From: Pristionchus mayeri
Lineage: Eukaryota; Nematoda; Chromadorea; Rhabditida; Neodiplogasteridae
DNA length: 64,000 nt
Direction: 5' to 3'
NCBI GenBank assembly: GCA_036245805.1
Contig: BTRK01000001.1
Coordinates: 1,178,001 to 1,242,000 of the forward strand
Positions 1 through 13,104 of this stretch are shown piece by piece; positions within the stretch are counted from its first letter, which is position 1; each line of letters opens with the position of its first letter. The position numbers were made by a program, and so were the translations under genes. The notes beneath the pieces are model-generated. The model did not search any database. It worked only from the letters and a program-made list of their open reading frames with translations, and was not told the DNA's origin.

Positions 1-3000
1 CTTAGCTTAGGCTTAGGCTTAGGCTTAGCTTAGGCTTAGGCTTAGGCTTAGGCTTAGGCTTAGGCTTAGGCTTAGGCTTAGGGCTTAGGCTTAGGCTTAG
101 GCTTAGGCTTAGGCTTAGGCTTAGGCTTAGGCTTAGGCTTAGGCTTAGGCTTAGGCTTAGGCTTAGGCTTAGGCTTAGGCTTAGGCTTAGGCTTAGGCTT
201 AGGGCTTAGCTTAGGCTTAGGGCTTAGGCTTAGGCTTAGGCTTAGGCTTAGGCTTAGGCTTAGGCTTAGGCTTAGGCTTAGGCTTAGGCTTAGGCTTAGG
301 CTTAGGCTTAGGCTTAGGCTTAGGCTTAGGCTTAGGCTTAGGCTTAGGCTTAGGCTTAGGCTTAGGCTTAGGCTTAGGCTTAGGCTTAGGCTTAGGCTTA
401 GGCTTAGGCTTAGGCTTAGGCTTAGGCTTAGGCTTAGGCTTAGGCTTAGGCTTAGGCTTAGGCTTAGGCTTAGGCTTAGGCTTAGGCTTAGCTTAGGCTT
501 AGGCTTAGGCTTAGGCTTAGGCTTAGGCTTAGGCTTAGGCTTAGGCTTAGGCTTAGGCTTAGGCTTAGGCTTAGGCTTAGGCTTAGCTTAGGCTTAGGCT
601 TAGGCTTAGGCTTAGGCTTAGGCTTAGCTTAGGCTTAGGCTTAGGCTTAGGCTTAGGCTTAGGCTTAGGCTTAGGCTTAGGCTTAGGCTTAGGCTTAGGC
701 TTAGGCTTAGGCTTAGGCTTAGGCTTAGGCTTAGGCTTAGGCTTAGGCTTAGGCTTAGGCTTAGGCTTAGGCTTAGGCTTAGGCTTAGGCTTAGGCTTAG
801 GCTTAGGCTTAGGCTTAGGCTTAGGCTTAGGCTTAGGCTTAGGCTTAGGCTTAGGCTTAGGCTTAGGCTTAGGCTTAGGCTTAGGCTTAGGCTTAGGCTT
901 AGGCTTAGGCTTAGGCTTAGGCTTAGGCTTAGGCTTAGGCTTAGGCTTAGGCTTAGGCTTAGGCTTAGGCTTAGGCTTAGGCTTAGGCTTAGGCTTAGGC
1001 TTAGCTTAGGCTTAGGCTTAGGCTTAGGCTTAGGCTTAGGCTTAGGCTTAGGCTAGGCTTAGGCTTAGGCTTAGGCTTAGCTTAGGCTTAGGCTTAGGCT
1101 TAGGCTTAGCTTAGGCTTAGGCTTAGGCTTAGGCTTAGGCTTAGGCTTAGGCTTAGGCTTAGGCTTAGGCTTAGGCTTAGGCTTAGGCTTAGGCTTAGGC
1201 TTAGGCTTAGGCTTAGGCTTAGGCTTAGGCTTAGGCTTAGCTTAGGCTTAGGCTTAGGCTTAGGCTTAGGCTTAGGCTTAGGCTTAGGCTTAGGCTTAGG
1301 CTTAGGCTTAGGCTTAGGCTTAGGCTTAGGCTTAGGCTTAGGCTTAGGCTTAGGCTTAGGCTTAGGCTTAGGCTTAGGCTTAGGCTTAGGCTTAGGCTTA
1401 GGCTTAGGCTTAGGCTTAGGCTTAGGCTTAGGCTTAGGCTTAGGCTTAGGCTTAGGCTTAGGCTTAGGCTTAGGCTAGCTTAGGCTTAGGCTTAGGCTTA
1501 GGCTTAGGCTTAGGCTTAGGCTTAGGGCTTAGGCTTAGGCTTAGGCTTAGGCTTAGGCTTAGGCTTAGGCTTAGGCTTAGGCTTAGGCTTAGGCTTAGGC
1601 TTAGGCTTAGGCTTAGGCTTAGGCTTAGGCTTAGGCTTAGGCTTAGCTTAGGCTTAGGCTTAGGCTTAGGCTTAGGCTAGGCTTAGGCTTAGGCTTAGCT
1701 TAGGCTTAGGCTTAGGCTTAGGCTTAGGCTTAGGCTTAGGCTTAGGCCTTAGGCTTAGGCTTAGGCTTAGGCTTAGGCTTAGGCTTAGGCTTAGGCTTAG
1801 GCTTAGGCTTAGGCTTAGGCTTAGGCTTAGGCTTAGCTTAGGCTTAGGCTTAGGCTTAGCTTAGGCTAGGCTTAGGCTTAGGCTTAGGCTTAGGCTTAGC
1901 TTAGGCTTAGGCTTAGCTTAGGCTTAGGCTTAGGCTTAGGCTTAGGCTTAGGCTTAGGCTTAGGCTTAGGCTTAGGCTTAGCTTAGGCTTAGGCTTAGGC
2001 TTAGGCTTAGGCTTAGGCTTAGGCTTAGGCTTAGGCTTAGGCTTAGGCTTAGGCTTAGGCTTAGCTTAGGCTTAGGCTTAGGCTTAGGCTTAGGCTTAGG
2101 CTTAGGCTTAGGCTTAGGCTTAGGGCTTAGGCTTAGGCTTAGGCTTAGGCTTAGGCTTAGGCTTAGGCTTAGGCTTAGGCTTAGGCTTAGGCTTAGGCTT
2201 AGGCTTAGGCTTAGCTTAGGCTTAGGCTTAGGCTTAGGCTTAGGCTTAGGCTTAGGCTTAGGCTTAGGCTTAGGCTTAGGCTTAGGCTTAGCTTAGGCTT
2301 AGGCTTAGGCTTAGGCTTAGGCTTAGGCTAGGCTTAGGCTTAGGCTTAGGCTTAGGCTTAGGCTTAGGCTTAGGCTTAGGCTTAGGCTTAGGCTTAGGCT
2401 TAGGCTTAGGCTTAGGCTTAGGCTTAGGCTTAGGCTTAGGCTTAGGCTTAGGCTTAGGCTTAGGCTTAGGCTTAGGCTTAGGCTTAGGCTTAGGCTTAGC
2501 TTAGGCTTAGGCTTAGGCTTAGGCTTAGGCTTAGCTTAGGCTTAGGCTTAGGCTTAGGCTTAGCTTAGGCTTAGGCTTAGGCTTAGGCTTAGGCTTAGGC
2601 TTAGGCTTAGGCTTAGGCTTAGGCTTAGGCTTAGGCTTAGGCTTAGGCTTAGGCTTAGGCTTAGGCTTAGGCTTAGGCTTAGGCTTAGGCTTAGGCTTAG
2701 GCTTAGGCTTAGGCTTAGGCTTAGGCTTAGGCTTAGGCTTAGGCTTAGGCTTAGGCTTAGGCTTAGGCTTAGGCTTAGGCTTAGGCTTAGGCTTAGGCTT
2801 AGGCTTAGGCTTAGGCTTAGGCTTAGGCTTAGGCTTAGCTTAGGCTTAGGCTTAGGCTTAGGCTTAGGCTTAGGCTTAGGCTTAGGCTTAGGCTTAGGCT
2901 TAGGCTTAGGCTTAGGCTTAGGCTTAGGCTTAGCTTAGGCTTAGGCTTAGGCTTAGGCTTAGGCTTAGGCTTAGGCTTAGGCTTAGGCTTAGGCTTAGGC

Positions 3001-6000
3001 TTAGGCTTAGGCTTAGGCTTAGGCTTAGGCTTAGGCTTAGGCTTAGGCTTAGGCTTAGCTTAGGCTTAGGCTTAGGCTTAGGCTTAGGCTTAGGCTTAGG
3101 CTTAGGCTTAGGCTTAGGCTTAGGCTTAGGCTTAGGCTTAGGCTTAGGCTTAGGCTTAGGCTTAGGCTTAGGCTTAGGCTTAGGCTTAGGCTTAGGCTTA
3201 GGCTTAGGCTTAGGCTTAGGCTTAGGCTTAGGCTTAGGCTTAGGCTTAGGCTTAGGCTTAGGCTTAGGCTTAGGCTTAGGGCTTAGGCTTAGGCTTAGGC
3301 TTAGGCTTAGGCTTAGGCTTAGGCTTAGGCTTAGGCTTAGGCTTAGGCTTAGCTTAGGCTTAGGCTTAGGCTTAGGCTTAGGCTTAGGCTTAGGCTTAGG
3401 CTTAGGCTTAGGCTTAGGCTTAGGCTTAGGCTTAGGCTTAGGCTTAGGCTTAGGCTTAGGCTTAGGCTTAGGCTTAGGCTTAGGCTTAGGCTTAGGCTTA
3501 GGCTTAGGCTTAGGCTTAGGCTTAGGCTTAGGCTTAGGCTTAGGCTTAGGCTTAGGCTTAGGCTTAGGCTTAGGCTTAGGCTTAGGCTTAGGCTTAGGCT
3601 TAGGCTTAGGGCTTAGGCTTAGGCTTAGGCTTAGGCTTAGGCTTAGGCTTGGCTTAGGCTTAGGCTTAGGCTTAGGCTTAGGCTTAGGCTTAGGCTTAGG
3701 CTTAGGCTTAGGCTTAGGCTTAGGCTTAGGCTTAGGCTTAGGCTTAGGCTTAGGCTTAGGCTTAGGCTTAGGCTTAGGCTAGGCTTAGGCTTAGGCTTAG
3801 CTTAGGCTTAGCTTAGGCTTAGGCTTAGGCTTAGGCTTAGGCTTAGGCTTAGGCTTAGGCTTAGGCTTAGGCTTAGGCTTAGGCTTAGGCTTAGGCTTAG
3901 GCTTAGGCTTAGGCTTAGGCTTAGGCTTAGGCTTAGGCTTAGGCTTAGGCTTAGGCTTAGGCTTAGGCTTAGGCTTAGCTTAGGCTTAGGCTTAGGCTTA
4001 GGCTTAGGCTTAGGCTTAGCTTAGCTTAGGCTTAGGCTTAGGCTTAGGCTTAGGCTTAGGCTTAGGCTTAGGCTTAGGCTTAGGCTTAGGCTTAGGCTTA
4101 GGCTTAGGCTTAGGCTTAGGCTTAGGCTTAGCTTAGGCTTAGGCTTAGCTTAGGCTTAGGCTTAGGCTTAGGCTTAGGCTTAGGCTTAGGCTTAGGCTTA
4201 GGCTTAGGCTTAGGCTTAGGCTTAGGCTTAGGCTTAGGCTTAGGCTTAGGCTTAGGCTTAGGCTTAGGCTTAGGCTTAGGCTTAGGCTTAGGCTTAGGCT
4301 TAGGCTTAGGCTTAGGCTTAGGCTTAGGCTTAGGCTTAGGCTTAGGCTTAGGCTTAGGCTTAGGCTTAGGCTTAGGCTTAGCTTAGGCTTAGCTTAGGCT
4401 TAGGCTTAGGCTTAGGCTTAGGCTTAGCTTAGGCTTAGGCTTAGGCTTAGGCTTAGGCTTAGCTTAGCTTAGGCTTAGGCTTAGGCTTAGGCTTAGGCTT
4501 AGGCTTAGGCTTAGGCTTAGGCTTAGGCTTAGGCTTAGGCTTAGGCTTAGGCTTAGGCTTAGGCTTAGGCTTAGGCTTAGGCTTAGGCTTAGCTTAGGCT
4601 TAGGCTTAGGCTTAGGCTTAGGCTTAGGCTTAGGCTTAGGCTTAGGCTTAGGGCTTAGGCTTAGGCTTAGGCTTAGGCTTAGGCTTAGGCTTAGGCTTAG
4701 GCTTAGGCTTAGGCTTAGGCTTAGGCTTAGGCTTAGGCTTAGGCTTAGGCTTAGGCTTAGGCTTAGGCTTAGGCTTAGCTTAGGCTTAGGCTTAGGCTTA
4801 GGCTTAGCTTAGGCTTAGGCTTAGGCTTAGGCTTAGGCTTAGGCTTAGGCTTAGGCTTAGGCTTAGCATAGGCTTAGGCTTAGGCTTAGGCTTAGGCTTA
4901 GCTTAGGCTTAGGCTTAGCTTAGGCTTAGGCTTAGGCTTAGGCTTAGGCTTAGGCTTAGGCTTAGCTAGGCTTAGGCTTAGGCTTAGGCTTAGGCTTAGG
5001 CTTAGGCTTAGGCTTAGGCTTAGGCTTAGGCTTAGGCTTAGGCTTAGGCTTAGGCTTAGGCTAGGCTTAGGCTTAGGCTTAGGCTTAGGCTTAGGCTTAG
5101 GCTTAGCTTAGCTAGGCTTAGGCTTAGGCTTAGGCTTAGCTTAGGCTTAGCTTAGGCTTAGGCTTAGGCTTAGGCTTAGGCTTAGGCTTAGGCTTAGGCT
5201 TAGGCTTAGGCTTAGGCTTAGGCTTAGGCTTAGGCTTAGGCTTAGCTTAGGCTTAGGCTTAGGCTTAGGCTTAGGCTTAGGCTTAGGCTTAGGCTTAGGC
5301 TTAGGCTTAGGCTAGGCTTAGGCTTAGGCTTAGGCTTAGGCTTAGGCTTAGGCTTAGGCTTAGGCTTAGGCTTAGGCTTAGGCTTTGCTAGGCTTAGGCT
5401 TAGGCTTAGGCTTAGGCTTAGGCTTAGGCTTAGGCTTAGGCTTAGGCTTAGGCTTAGGCTTAGGCTTAGGCTTAGGCTTAGGCTTAGGCTTAGGCTTAGG
5501 CTAGGCTTAGGCTTAGGCTTAGGCTTAGGCTTAGGCTTAGGCTTAGGCTTAGGCTTAGCTTAGGCTTAGGGCTTAGGCTTAGGCTTAGGCTTAGGCTTAG
5601 GCTTAGCTTAGGCTTAGGCTTAGGCTTAGGCTTAGGCTTAGGCTTAGGCTTAGGCTTAGCTTAGGCTTAGGCTTAGGCTTAGGCTTAGGCTTAGCTTAGC
5701 TTAGGCTTAGGCTTAGGCTTAGGCTTAGGCTTAGGCTTAGCTTAGGCTTAGGCTAGCTTAGGCTTAGGCTTAGGCTTAGGCTTAGGCTTAGGCTTAGGGC
5801 TTAGGTAGCTTAGGCTTAGGCTTAGGCTTAGCTTAGGCTTAGGCTTAGGCTTAGGCTTAGGCTTAGCTTAGGCTTAGCTTAGGCTTAGGCTTAGGCTTAG
5901 GCTTAGCTTAGGCTTAGGCTTAGGCTTAGGCTTAGGCTTAGGCTTAGGCTTAGCTTAGGCTTAGGCTTAGGCTTGCTTAGGCTTAGGCTTAGGCTTAGGC

Positions 6001-9000
6001 TTAGGCTTAGGCTTAGGCTTAGGCTTAGGCTTAGGCTTAGGCTTAGGCTTAGGCTTAGGCTTAGGCTTAGGCTTAGGCTTAGGCTTAGGCTTAGGCTTAG
6101 GCTTAGCTTAGGCTTAGGCTTAGGCTTAGGCTTAGGCTTAGGCTTAGGCTTAGCTTAGGCTTAGGCTTAGGCTTAGGCTTAGGCTTAGGCTTAGGCTTAG
6201 GCTTAGGCTTAGGCTTAGGCTTAGGCTAGGCTTAGGCTTAGGCTTAGGCTTAGGCTTAGGCTTAGGCTTAGGCTTAGGCTTAGGCTTAGGCTTAGGCTTA
6301 GGCTTAGGCTTAGGCTTAGGCTTAGCTTAGGCTTAGGCTTAGGCTTAGGCTTAGGCTTAGGCTTAGGCTTAGGCTTAGGCTTAGGCTTAGGCTTAGGCTT
6401 AGGCTTAGGCTTAGGCTTAGGCTTAGGCTTAGGCTTAGGCTTAGGCTTAGGCTTAGGCTTAGGCTTAGGCTTAGGCTTAGGCTTAGGCTTAGGCTTAGCT
6501 TAGGCTTAGGCTTAGGCTTAGGCTTAGGCTTAGGCTTAGGCTTAGGCTTAGGCTTAGGCTTAGGCTTAGGCTTAGGCTTAGGCTTAGGCTTAGGCTTAGG
6601 CTTAGGCTTTAGGCTTAGGCTTAGGCTTAGGCTTAGGCTTAGGCTTAGGCTTAGGCTTAGGCTTAGGCTTAGGCTTAGGCTTAGGCTTAGGCTTAGGCTT
6701 AGGCTTAGGCTTAGGCTTAGGCTTAGGCTTAGGCTTAGGCTTAGGCTTAGGCTTAGGCTTAGGCTTAGGCTTAGGCTTAGGCTTAGGCTTAGGCTTAGGC
6801 TTAGGCTTAGGCTTAGGCTAGGCTTAGGCTTAGGCTTAGGCTTAGGCTTAGGCTTAGGCTTAGGCTTAGGCTTAGGCTTAGGCTTAGGCTTAGGCTTAGG
6901 CTTAGGCTTAGGCTTAGGCTTGGCTTAGGCTTAGGCTTAGGCTTAGCTTAGGCTTAGGCTTAGGCTTAGGCTTAGGCTTAGGCTTAGGTGGCTTAGGCTT
7001 AGGCTTAGGCTTAGGCTTAGGCTTAGGCTTAGGCTTAGGCTTAGGCTTAGGCTTAGGCTTAGGCTTAGGCTTAGGCTTAGGCTTAGGCTAGGCTTAGGCT
7101 TAGGCTTAGCTTAGGCTTAGGCTTAGGCTTAGGCTTAGGCTTAGGCTTAGGCTTAGGCTTAGGCTTAGGCTTAGGCTTAGGCTTAGGCTTAGTAGGCTTA
7201 GGCTTAGGCTTAGGCTTAGGGCTTAGGCTTAGGCTTAGGCTTAGGCTTAGGCTTAGGCTTAGGGCTTAGGCTTAGGCTTAGGCTTAGGCTTAGGCTTAGG
7301 CTTAGGCTTAGGCTTAGCTTAGGCTTAGGCTTAGGCTTAGGCTTAGGCTTAGCTTAGGCTTAGGCTTAGGCTTAGGCTTAGGCTTAGGTCTTAGGCTTAG
7401 GCTTAGGTAGCTTAGGTTAGGCTTAGGCTTAGGCTTAGGCTTAGGCTTAGGCTTAGGCCTTAGGCTTAGGCTTAGGTCTTAGGCTTAGGCTTAGGCTTAG
7501 GCTTAGGCTTAGCTTAGGCTTAGGCTTAGGCTTAGGCTTAGGCTTAGGCTTAGGCTTAGGCTTAGGCTTAGGCTTAGGCTTAGGCTTAGGCTTAGGCTTA
7601 GGCTTAGGCTTAGCTTAGGCTTAGGCTTAGGCTTAGGCTTAGGCTTAGGCTTAGGCTTAGGCTTAGGCTTAGGCTTAGGCTTAGGCTTAGGCTTAGGCTT
7701 AGGCTTAGGCTTAGGCTTAGGCTTAGGCTTAGGCTTAGGGCTTAGGCTTAGGCTTAGGCTTAGGCTTAGGCTAGGCTTAGGCTTAGGCTTAGGCTTAGGC
7801 TTAGGCTTAGGCTTAGGCTTAGCTTAGGCTTAGGCTTAGGCTTAGGCTTAGGCTTAGGCTTAGGCTTAGGCTTAGGCTTAGGCTTAGGCTTAGCTTAGGC
7901 TTAGGCCTTAGGCTTAGGCTTAGGCTTAGGCTTAGGCTTAGGTTAGGCTTAGGCTTAGGCTTAGGCTTAGCTTAGGCTTAGGCTTAGGCTTAGGCTTAGG
8001 CTTAGGCTTAGGCTTAGGCTTAGGCTTAGGCTTAGGCTTAGGCTTAGGCTTAGGCTTAGGCTTAGGCTTAGGCTTAGGCTTAGGCTTAGGCTTAGGCTTA
8101 GGCTTAGGCTTAGGCTTAGGCTTAGGCTTAGGCTTTAGGCTTAGGCTTAGGCTTAGGCTTAGGCTTAGGCTTAGGCTTAGGCTTAGGCTTAGGCTTAGGC
8201 TTAGGCTTAGGCTTAGGCTTAGGCTTAGGCTTAGGCTTAGGCTTAGGCTTAGGCTTAGGCTTAGGCTAGGCTTAGGCTTAGGCTTAGGCTTAGGCTTAGG
8301 CTTAGCTTAGGCTTAGGCTTAGGCTTAGGCTTAGGCTTAGGCTTAGGCTTAGGCTTAGGCTTAGGCTTAGGCTTAGGCTTAGGTAGGCTTAGGCTTAGGC
8401 TTAGGCTTAGGCTTAGGCTTAGGCTTAGGCTTAGGCTAGCTTAGGCTTAGGCTTAGGCTTAGGCTTAGGCTTAGGCTTAGGCTTAGGCTTAGGCTTAGGC
8501 TTAGCTTAGCTAGGCTTAGGCTTAGGCTTAGGCTTAGGCTTAGGCTTAGGCTTAGGCTTAGGCTTAGGCTTAGGCTTAGGCTTAGGCTTAGGCTTAGGCT
8601 TAGCTTAGGCTTAGGCTTAGGCTTAGGCTTAGGCTTAGGCTTAGGCTTAGGCTTAGGCTTAGGCTTAGGCTTAGGCTTAGGCTTAGGCTTAGGCTTAGGC
8701 TTAGGCTTAGGCTTAGGCTTAGGCTTAGGGCTTAGGCTTAGGCTTAGGCTTAGGCTTAGGCTTAGGCTTAGGCTTAGGCTTAGGCTTAGGCTTAGGCTTA
8801 GGCTTAGGCTTAGGCTTAGCTTAGGCTTAGGCTTAGGCTTAGGCTTAGGCTTAGGCTTAGGCTTAGGCTTAGGCTTAGGCTTAGGCTTAGGCTTAGGCTT
8901 AGGCTTAGGCTTAGGCTTAGGCTTAGGCTTAGGCTTAGGGCTTAGGCTTAGGCTTAGGCTTAGGCTTAGGCTTAGCTTAGGCTTAGGCTTAGGGCTTAGG

Positions 9001-12000
9001 CTTAGGCTTTAGGCTTAGGCTTAGGCTTAGGCTTAGGCTTAGGCTTAGGCTTAGCTTAGGCTTAGGCTTAGGCTTAGGCTTAGGCTTAGGCTAGGCTTAG
9101 GCTTAGGCTTAGGCTTAGGCTTAGGCTTAGGCTTAGGCTTAGGCTTAGGCTTAGGCTTAGGCTTAGGCTTAGGCTTAGGCTTAGCTTAGGCTTAGGCTTA
9201 GGCTTAGGCTTAGGCTTAGGCTTAGCTTAGGCTTAGGCTTAGGCTTAGGCTTAGGCTTAGGCTTAGGCTTAGGCTTAGCTTAGGCTTAGGCTTAGGCTTA
9301 GGCTTAGGCTTAGCTTAGCTTAGGCTTAGGCTTAGGCTTAGGCTTAGGCTTAGGCTTAGGCTTAGGCTTAGGCTTAGGCTTAGGCTTAGGCTTAGGCTTA
9401 GGCTTAGCTTAGGCTTAGCTTAGGCTTAGGCTTAGGCTAGGCTTAGGCTTAGGCTTAGGCTTAGGCTTAGGCTTAGCTTAGGCTTAGGCTTAGGCTTAGG
9501 CTTAGGCTTAGGCTTAGGCTTAGCTTAGGCTTAGGCTTAGGCTTAGGCTTAGGCTAGGCTTAGGCTTAGGCTTAGGCTTAGGCTTAGGCTTAGGCTTAGG
9601 CTTAGGCTTAGGCTTAGGCTTAGGCTTAGGCTTAGGCTTAGGCTTAGGCTTAGGCTTAGGCTTAGGGCTTAGGCTTAGGCTTAGGCTTAGGCTTAGGCTT
9701 AGGCTTAGGCTTAGGCTTAGGCTTAGGCTTAGGCTTAGGCTTAGGCTTAGGCTTAGCTTAGGCTTAGGCTTAGGCTTAGGCTTAGGCTTAGGCTTAGGCT
9801 TAGGCTTAGGCTTTAGGCTTAGGCTTAGGCTTAGGCTTAGGCTTAGGCTTAGGCTTAGGCTTAGGCTTAGTAGCTTAGGCTTAGGCTTAGGCTTAGTGCT
9901 TAGGCTTAGGCTTAGGCTTAGGCTTAGGCTTAGGCTTAGGCTTAGGCTTAGGCTTAGGCTTAGGCTTAGGCTTAGGCTTAGGCTTAGGCTTAGGCTTATG
10001 CTTAGGCTTAGGCTTAGGCTTAGGCTTAGGCTTAGGCTTAGGCTGGCTTAGGCTTAGGCTTAGGCTTAGGCTTAGGCTTAGGCTTAGGCTTAGGCTTAGG
10101 CTTAGGCTTAGGCTTAGGCTTAGGCTTAGCTTAGGCTTAGGCTTAGGCTTAGGCTTAGGCTTAGGCTTAGGCTTAGGCTTAGGCTTAGGCTTAGGCTTAG
10201 GCTTAGGCTTAGGCTTAGGCTTAGGCTTAGGCTTAGGCTTAGGCTTAGGCTTAGGCTTAGGCTTAGGCTTAGGCTTAGCTTAGGCTTAGGCTTAGGCTTA
10301 GGCTTAGGCTTAGGCTTAGCTTAGGCTTAGGCTTAGGCTTAGGCTTAGGCTTAGCTTAGGCTTAGGCTTAGGCTTAGGCTTAGGCTTAGGCTTAGCTGCT
10401 TAGGCTTAGGCTTAGGCTTAGGCTTAGGCTTAGGCTAGGCTTAGGCTTAGGCTTAGGCTTAGGCTTAGGCTTAGGGCTTAGGCTTAGGCTTAGCTTAGGC
10501 TTAGGCTTAGGCTTAGGCTTAGGCTTAGCTAGGCTTAGGCTTAGGCTAGCTTAGGCTTAGGCTCTTAGGCTTAGGCTTAGGCTTAGGCTTAGCTTAGGCT
10601 TAGGCTTAGGCTTAGGCTTAGGCTTAGGCTAGTAGGCTTTAGGCTTAGGCTTAGGCTTAGGCTTAGCTTAGGCTTAGGCTTAGGCTTAGGCTTAGGCTTA
10701 GGCTTAGGCTTAGGCTTAGGCTTAGGCTTAGGCTTAGGCTTAGGCTTAGGCTTAGGCTAGCTTAGGGCTTAGCTTAGGCTTAGGCTTAGGCTTAGGCTTA
10801 GGCTTAGGCTTAGGCTTAGGCTTAGGCTTAGGCTTAGGCTTAGGCTTAGGCTTAGCTTAGGGCTTAGGCTTAGGCTTAGGCTTAGCCTTAGGCTTAGGCT
10901 TAGGCTTAGGCTTAGCTTAGGCACTTAGGCTTAGGCTTAGGCTTAGGCTTAGGCTTAGGCTTAGGCTTAGGCTTAGGCTTAGGCTTAGGCTTAGGCTTAG
11001 CTTAGCTTAGGCTTAGGCTTAGGCTAGGCTTAGGCTTAGGCTTAGCTTAGGCTTAGGCTTAGGCTTAGGCTTAGGCTTAGGCTTAGGCTTAGGCTTAGGC
11101 TATAGGCTTAGGCTTAGGCTTAGGCTTAGGCTTAGGCTTAGGCTACTTAGGCTTAGGCTTAGGCTTAGGCTTAGCTTAGGCTTAGTGCTTAGGCTTAGGC
11201 TTAGGCTTAGGCTTAGGCTTAGGCTTAGGCTTAGGCTTAGGCTTAGGCTTAGGCTTAGGCTTAGGTTAGCTTAGGCTTAGGCTTAGGCTTAGGCTTAGGC
11301 TTAGGCTTAGGCTTAGGCTTAGGCTTAGGCTTAGGCTTAGGCTTAGGCTTAGGCTTAGGCTTAGCTTAGGCTTAGGCTTAGGCCTTAGCTTAGGCTTAGG
11401 CTTAGGCTTAGGCTTAGGCTTAGGCTTAGGCTTAGGCTTAGGCTTAGGCTTAGGCTTAGGCTTAGGCTAGGCTTAGGCTTAGGCTTAGGCTTAGGCTTAG
11501 GCTTAGGCTTAGGCTTAGGCTTAGCTTAGGCTTAGGCTTAGGCTTAGGCTTAGGCTTAGGCTTAGGCTTAGGCTTAGGCTTAGGCTTAGGCTTAGGCTTA
11601 GGCTAGGCTTAGGCTTAGGCTTAGGCTAGGCTTAGGCCTTAGGCTTAGTGGCTTAGGCTTAGGCTTAGGCTTAGGCTTAGGCTTAGGCTTAGGCTTAGGC
11701 TTAGGCTTAGGCTTAGGCTTAGGCTTAGGCTTAGGCTTAGGCTTAGGCTTAGGCTTAGGCTTAGGCCTTAGGCTTAGGCTTAGGCTTAGGCTTAGGCTTA
11801 GGCTTAGGCTTAGGCTTAGGCTTAGGCTTAGGCTTAGGCTTAGGCTTAGGCTTAGGCTTAGGGCTTAGCTTAGGCTTAGGCTTAGGCTTAGGCTTTAGGC
11901 TTAGGCTTAGGCTTAGGCTTAGGCTTAGGCTTAGGCTTAGCTTAGGCTTAGGCTTAGGCTTAGGCTTAGGCTTGGCTAGGCTTAGGCTTAGGCTTAGGCT

Positions 12001-13104
12001 TAGGCTTAGGCTTAGGCTTAGGCTTAGGCTAGGCTTAGGCTTAGGCTTAGGCTTAGGCTTAGGCTTAGGCTTAGGCTTAGGCTTAGGCTTAGGCTTAGGC
12101 TTAGGCTTAGGCTTAGGCTTAGGCTTAGGCTTAGGCTTAGCTAGGCTTAGGCTTAGGCTTAGGCTTAGGCTTAGGCTTAGGCTTAGGCTTAGGCTTAGGC
12201 TTAGGCTTAGGCTTAGGCTTAGGCTTAGGCTTAGGGCTAGGGCTTAGGCTTAGGCTTAGGCTTAGGCTTAGGCTTAGGCTTAGGGCTTAGGCTTAGGCTT
12301 AGCTTAGGCTTAGGCTTAGGCTTAGGCTTTAGGCTTAGGCTTAGGCTTAGGCTTAGGCTTAGGCTTAGGCTTAGGCTTAGGCTTAGCTTAGGGCTTAGTG
12401 CTTAGGCTTAGGCTTAGGCTAGTAGGCTTAGGGCTTAGGGGCTTAGGGCTTAGGCCTTAGGGCTTAGGCTTAGGCTTAGGCTTAGGCTTAGGCTTAGGCT
12501 TAGGCTTAGGCTTAGGCTTAGGCTTAGGCTTAGGCTTAGGCTTAGGCTTAGGCTTAGGCTTAGGCTTAGGCTCTAGGCTTAGGCTTAGGCCTTAGGCATT
12601 AGGCTTAGGCTTAGGCTTAGGTGGCTTAGGCTTAGCTAGCTTAGGCTTAGGCTTAGGCTTAGGCTTAGGCTTAGGCTTAGGCTTAGGCTAGCTTAGGCTT
12701 AGGCTTAGTGCTTAGGCTTAGGCTTAGGCTTAGGCTTAGGCTTAGGCTTAGGCTTAGGCTTAGGCTTAGGCTTAGGCTAGGCTTAGGCTTAGGCTTAGGC
12801 TTAGGCTTAGGCTTAGGCTTAGGCTTAGCTTAGGTAGGCTTAGGCTTAGGCTTAGGCTTAGGCTTAGGCTTAGGCTTAGGCTAGGCTTAGGCTTAGGCTT
12901 AGGCTTAGGCTTAGGCTTAGGCTTAGGCTTAGGCTTAGGCTTAGGTAGGCTTTAGGGTAGCTTAGGCTAGGCTTAGTAGGCTTAGGCTTAGGCTTAGGCT
13001 TAGGCTTAGGGGCTTAGGCTTAGGCTTAGGCTTAGGCTTAGGCCCTTAGGCTTAGGCTTAGGCTTAGGCTTAGGCTTAGCTTAGGCTTAGGCTTAGGCTT
13101 AGGC
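1..13104 (+). repeat. Telomeric array (TTAGGC)n, G-rich strand
   Basis: About 2,180 tandem copies of TTAGGC, the canonical nematode telomere hexamer. The variants are mostly one-base indels (TTAGC, TTAGGGC, TAGGC). They are sparse in the first 4 kb and dense from about 10.4 kb to the end. At the left end of a chromosome the + strand should carry the C-rich strand (GCCTAA)n, so this array is inverted relative to the sequence on its right. Short open frames inside it encode only Leu-Arg or Leu-Gly dipeptide runs and are not genes. Confidence 0.97.

Noticed and set aside
5973..12247. Open frames in the telomere array encoding Leu-Arg/Leu-Gly repeats
   Set aside because: They are pure consequences of the hexamer repeat being a multiple of three and shift at every indel.
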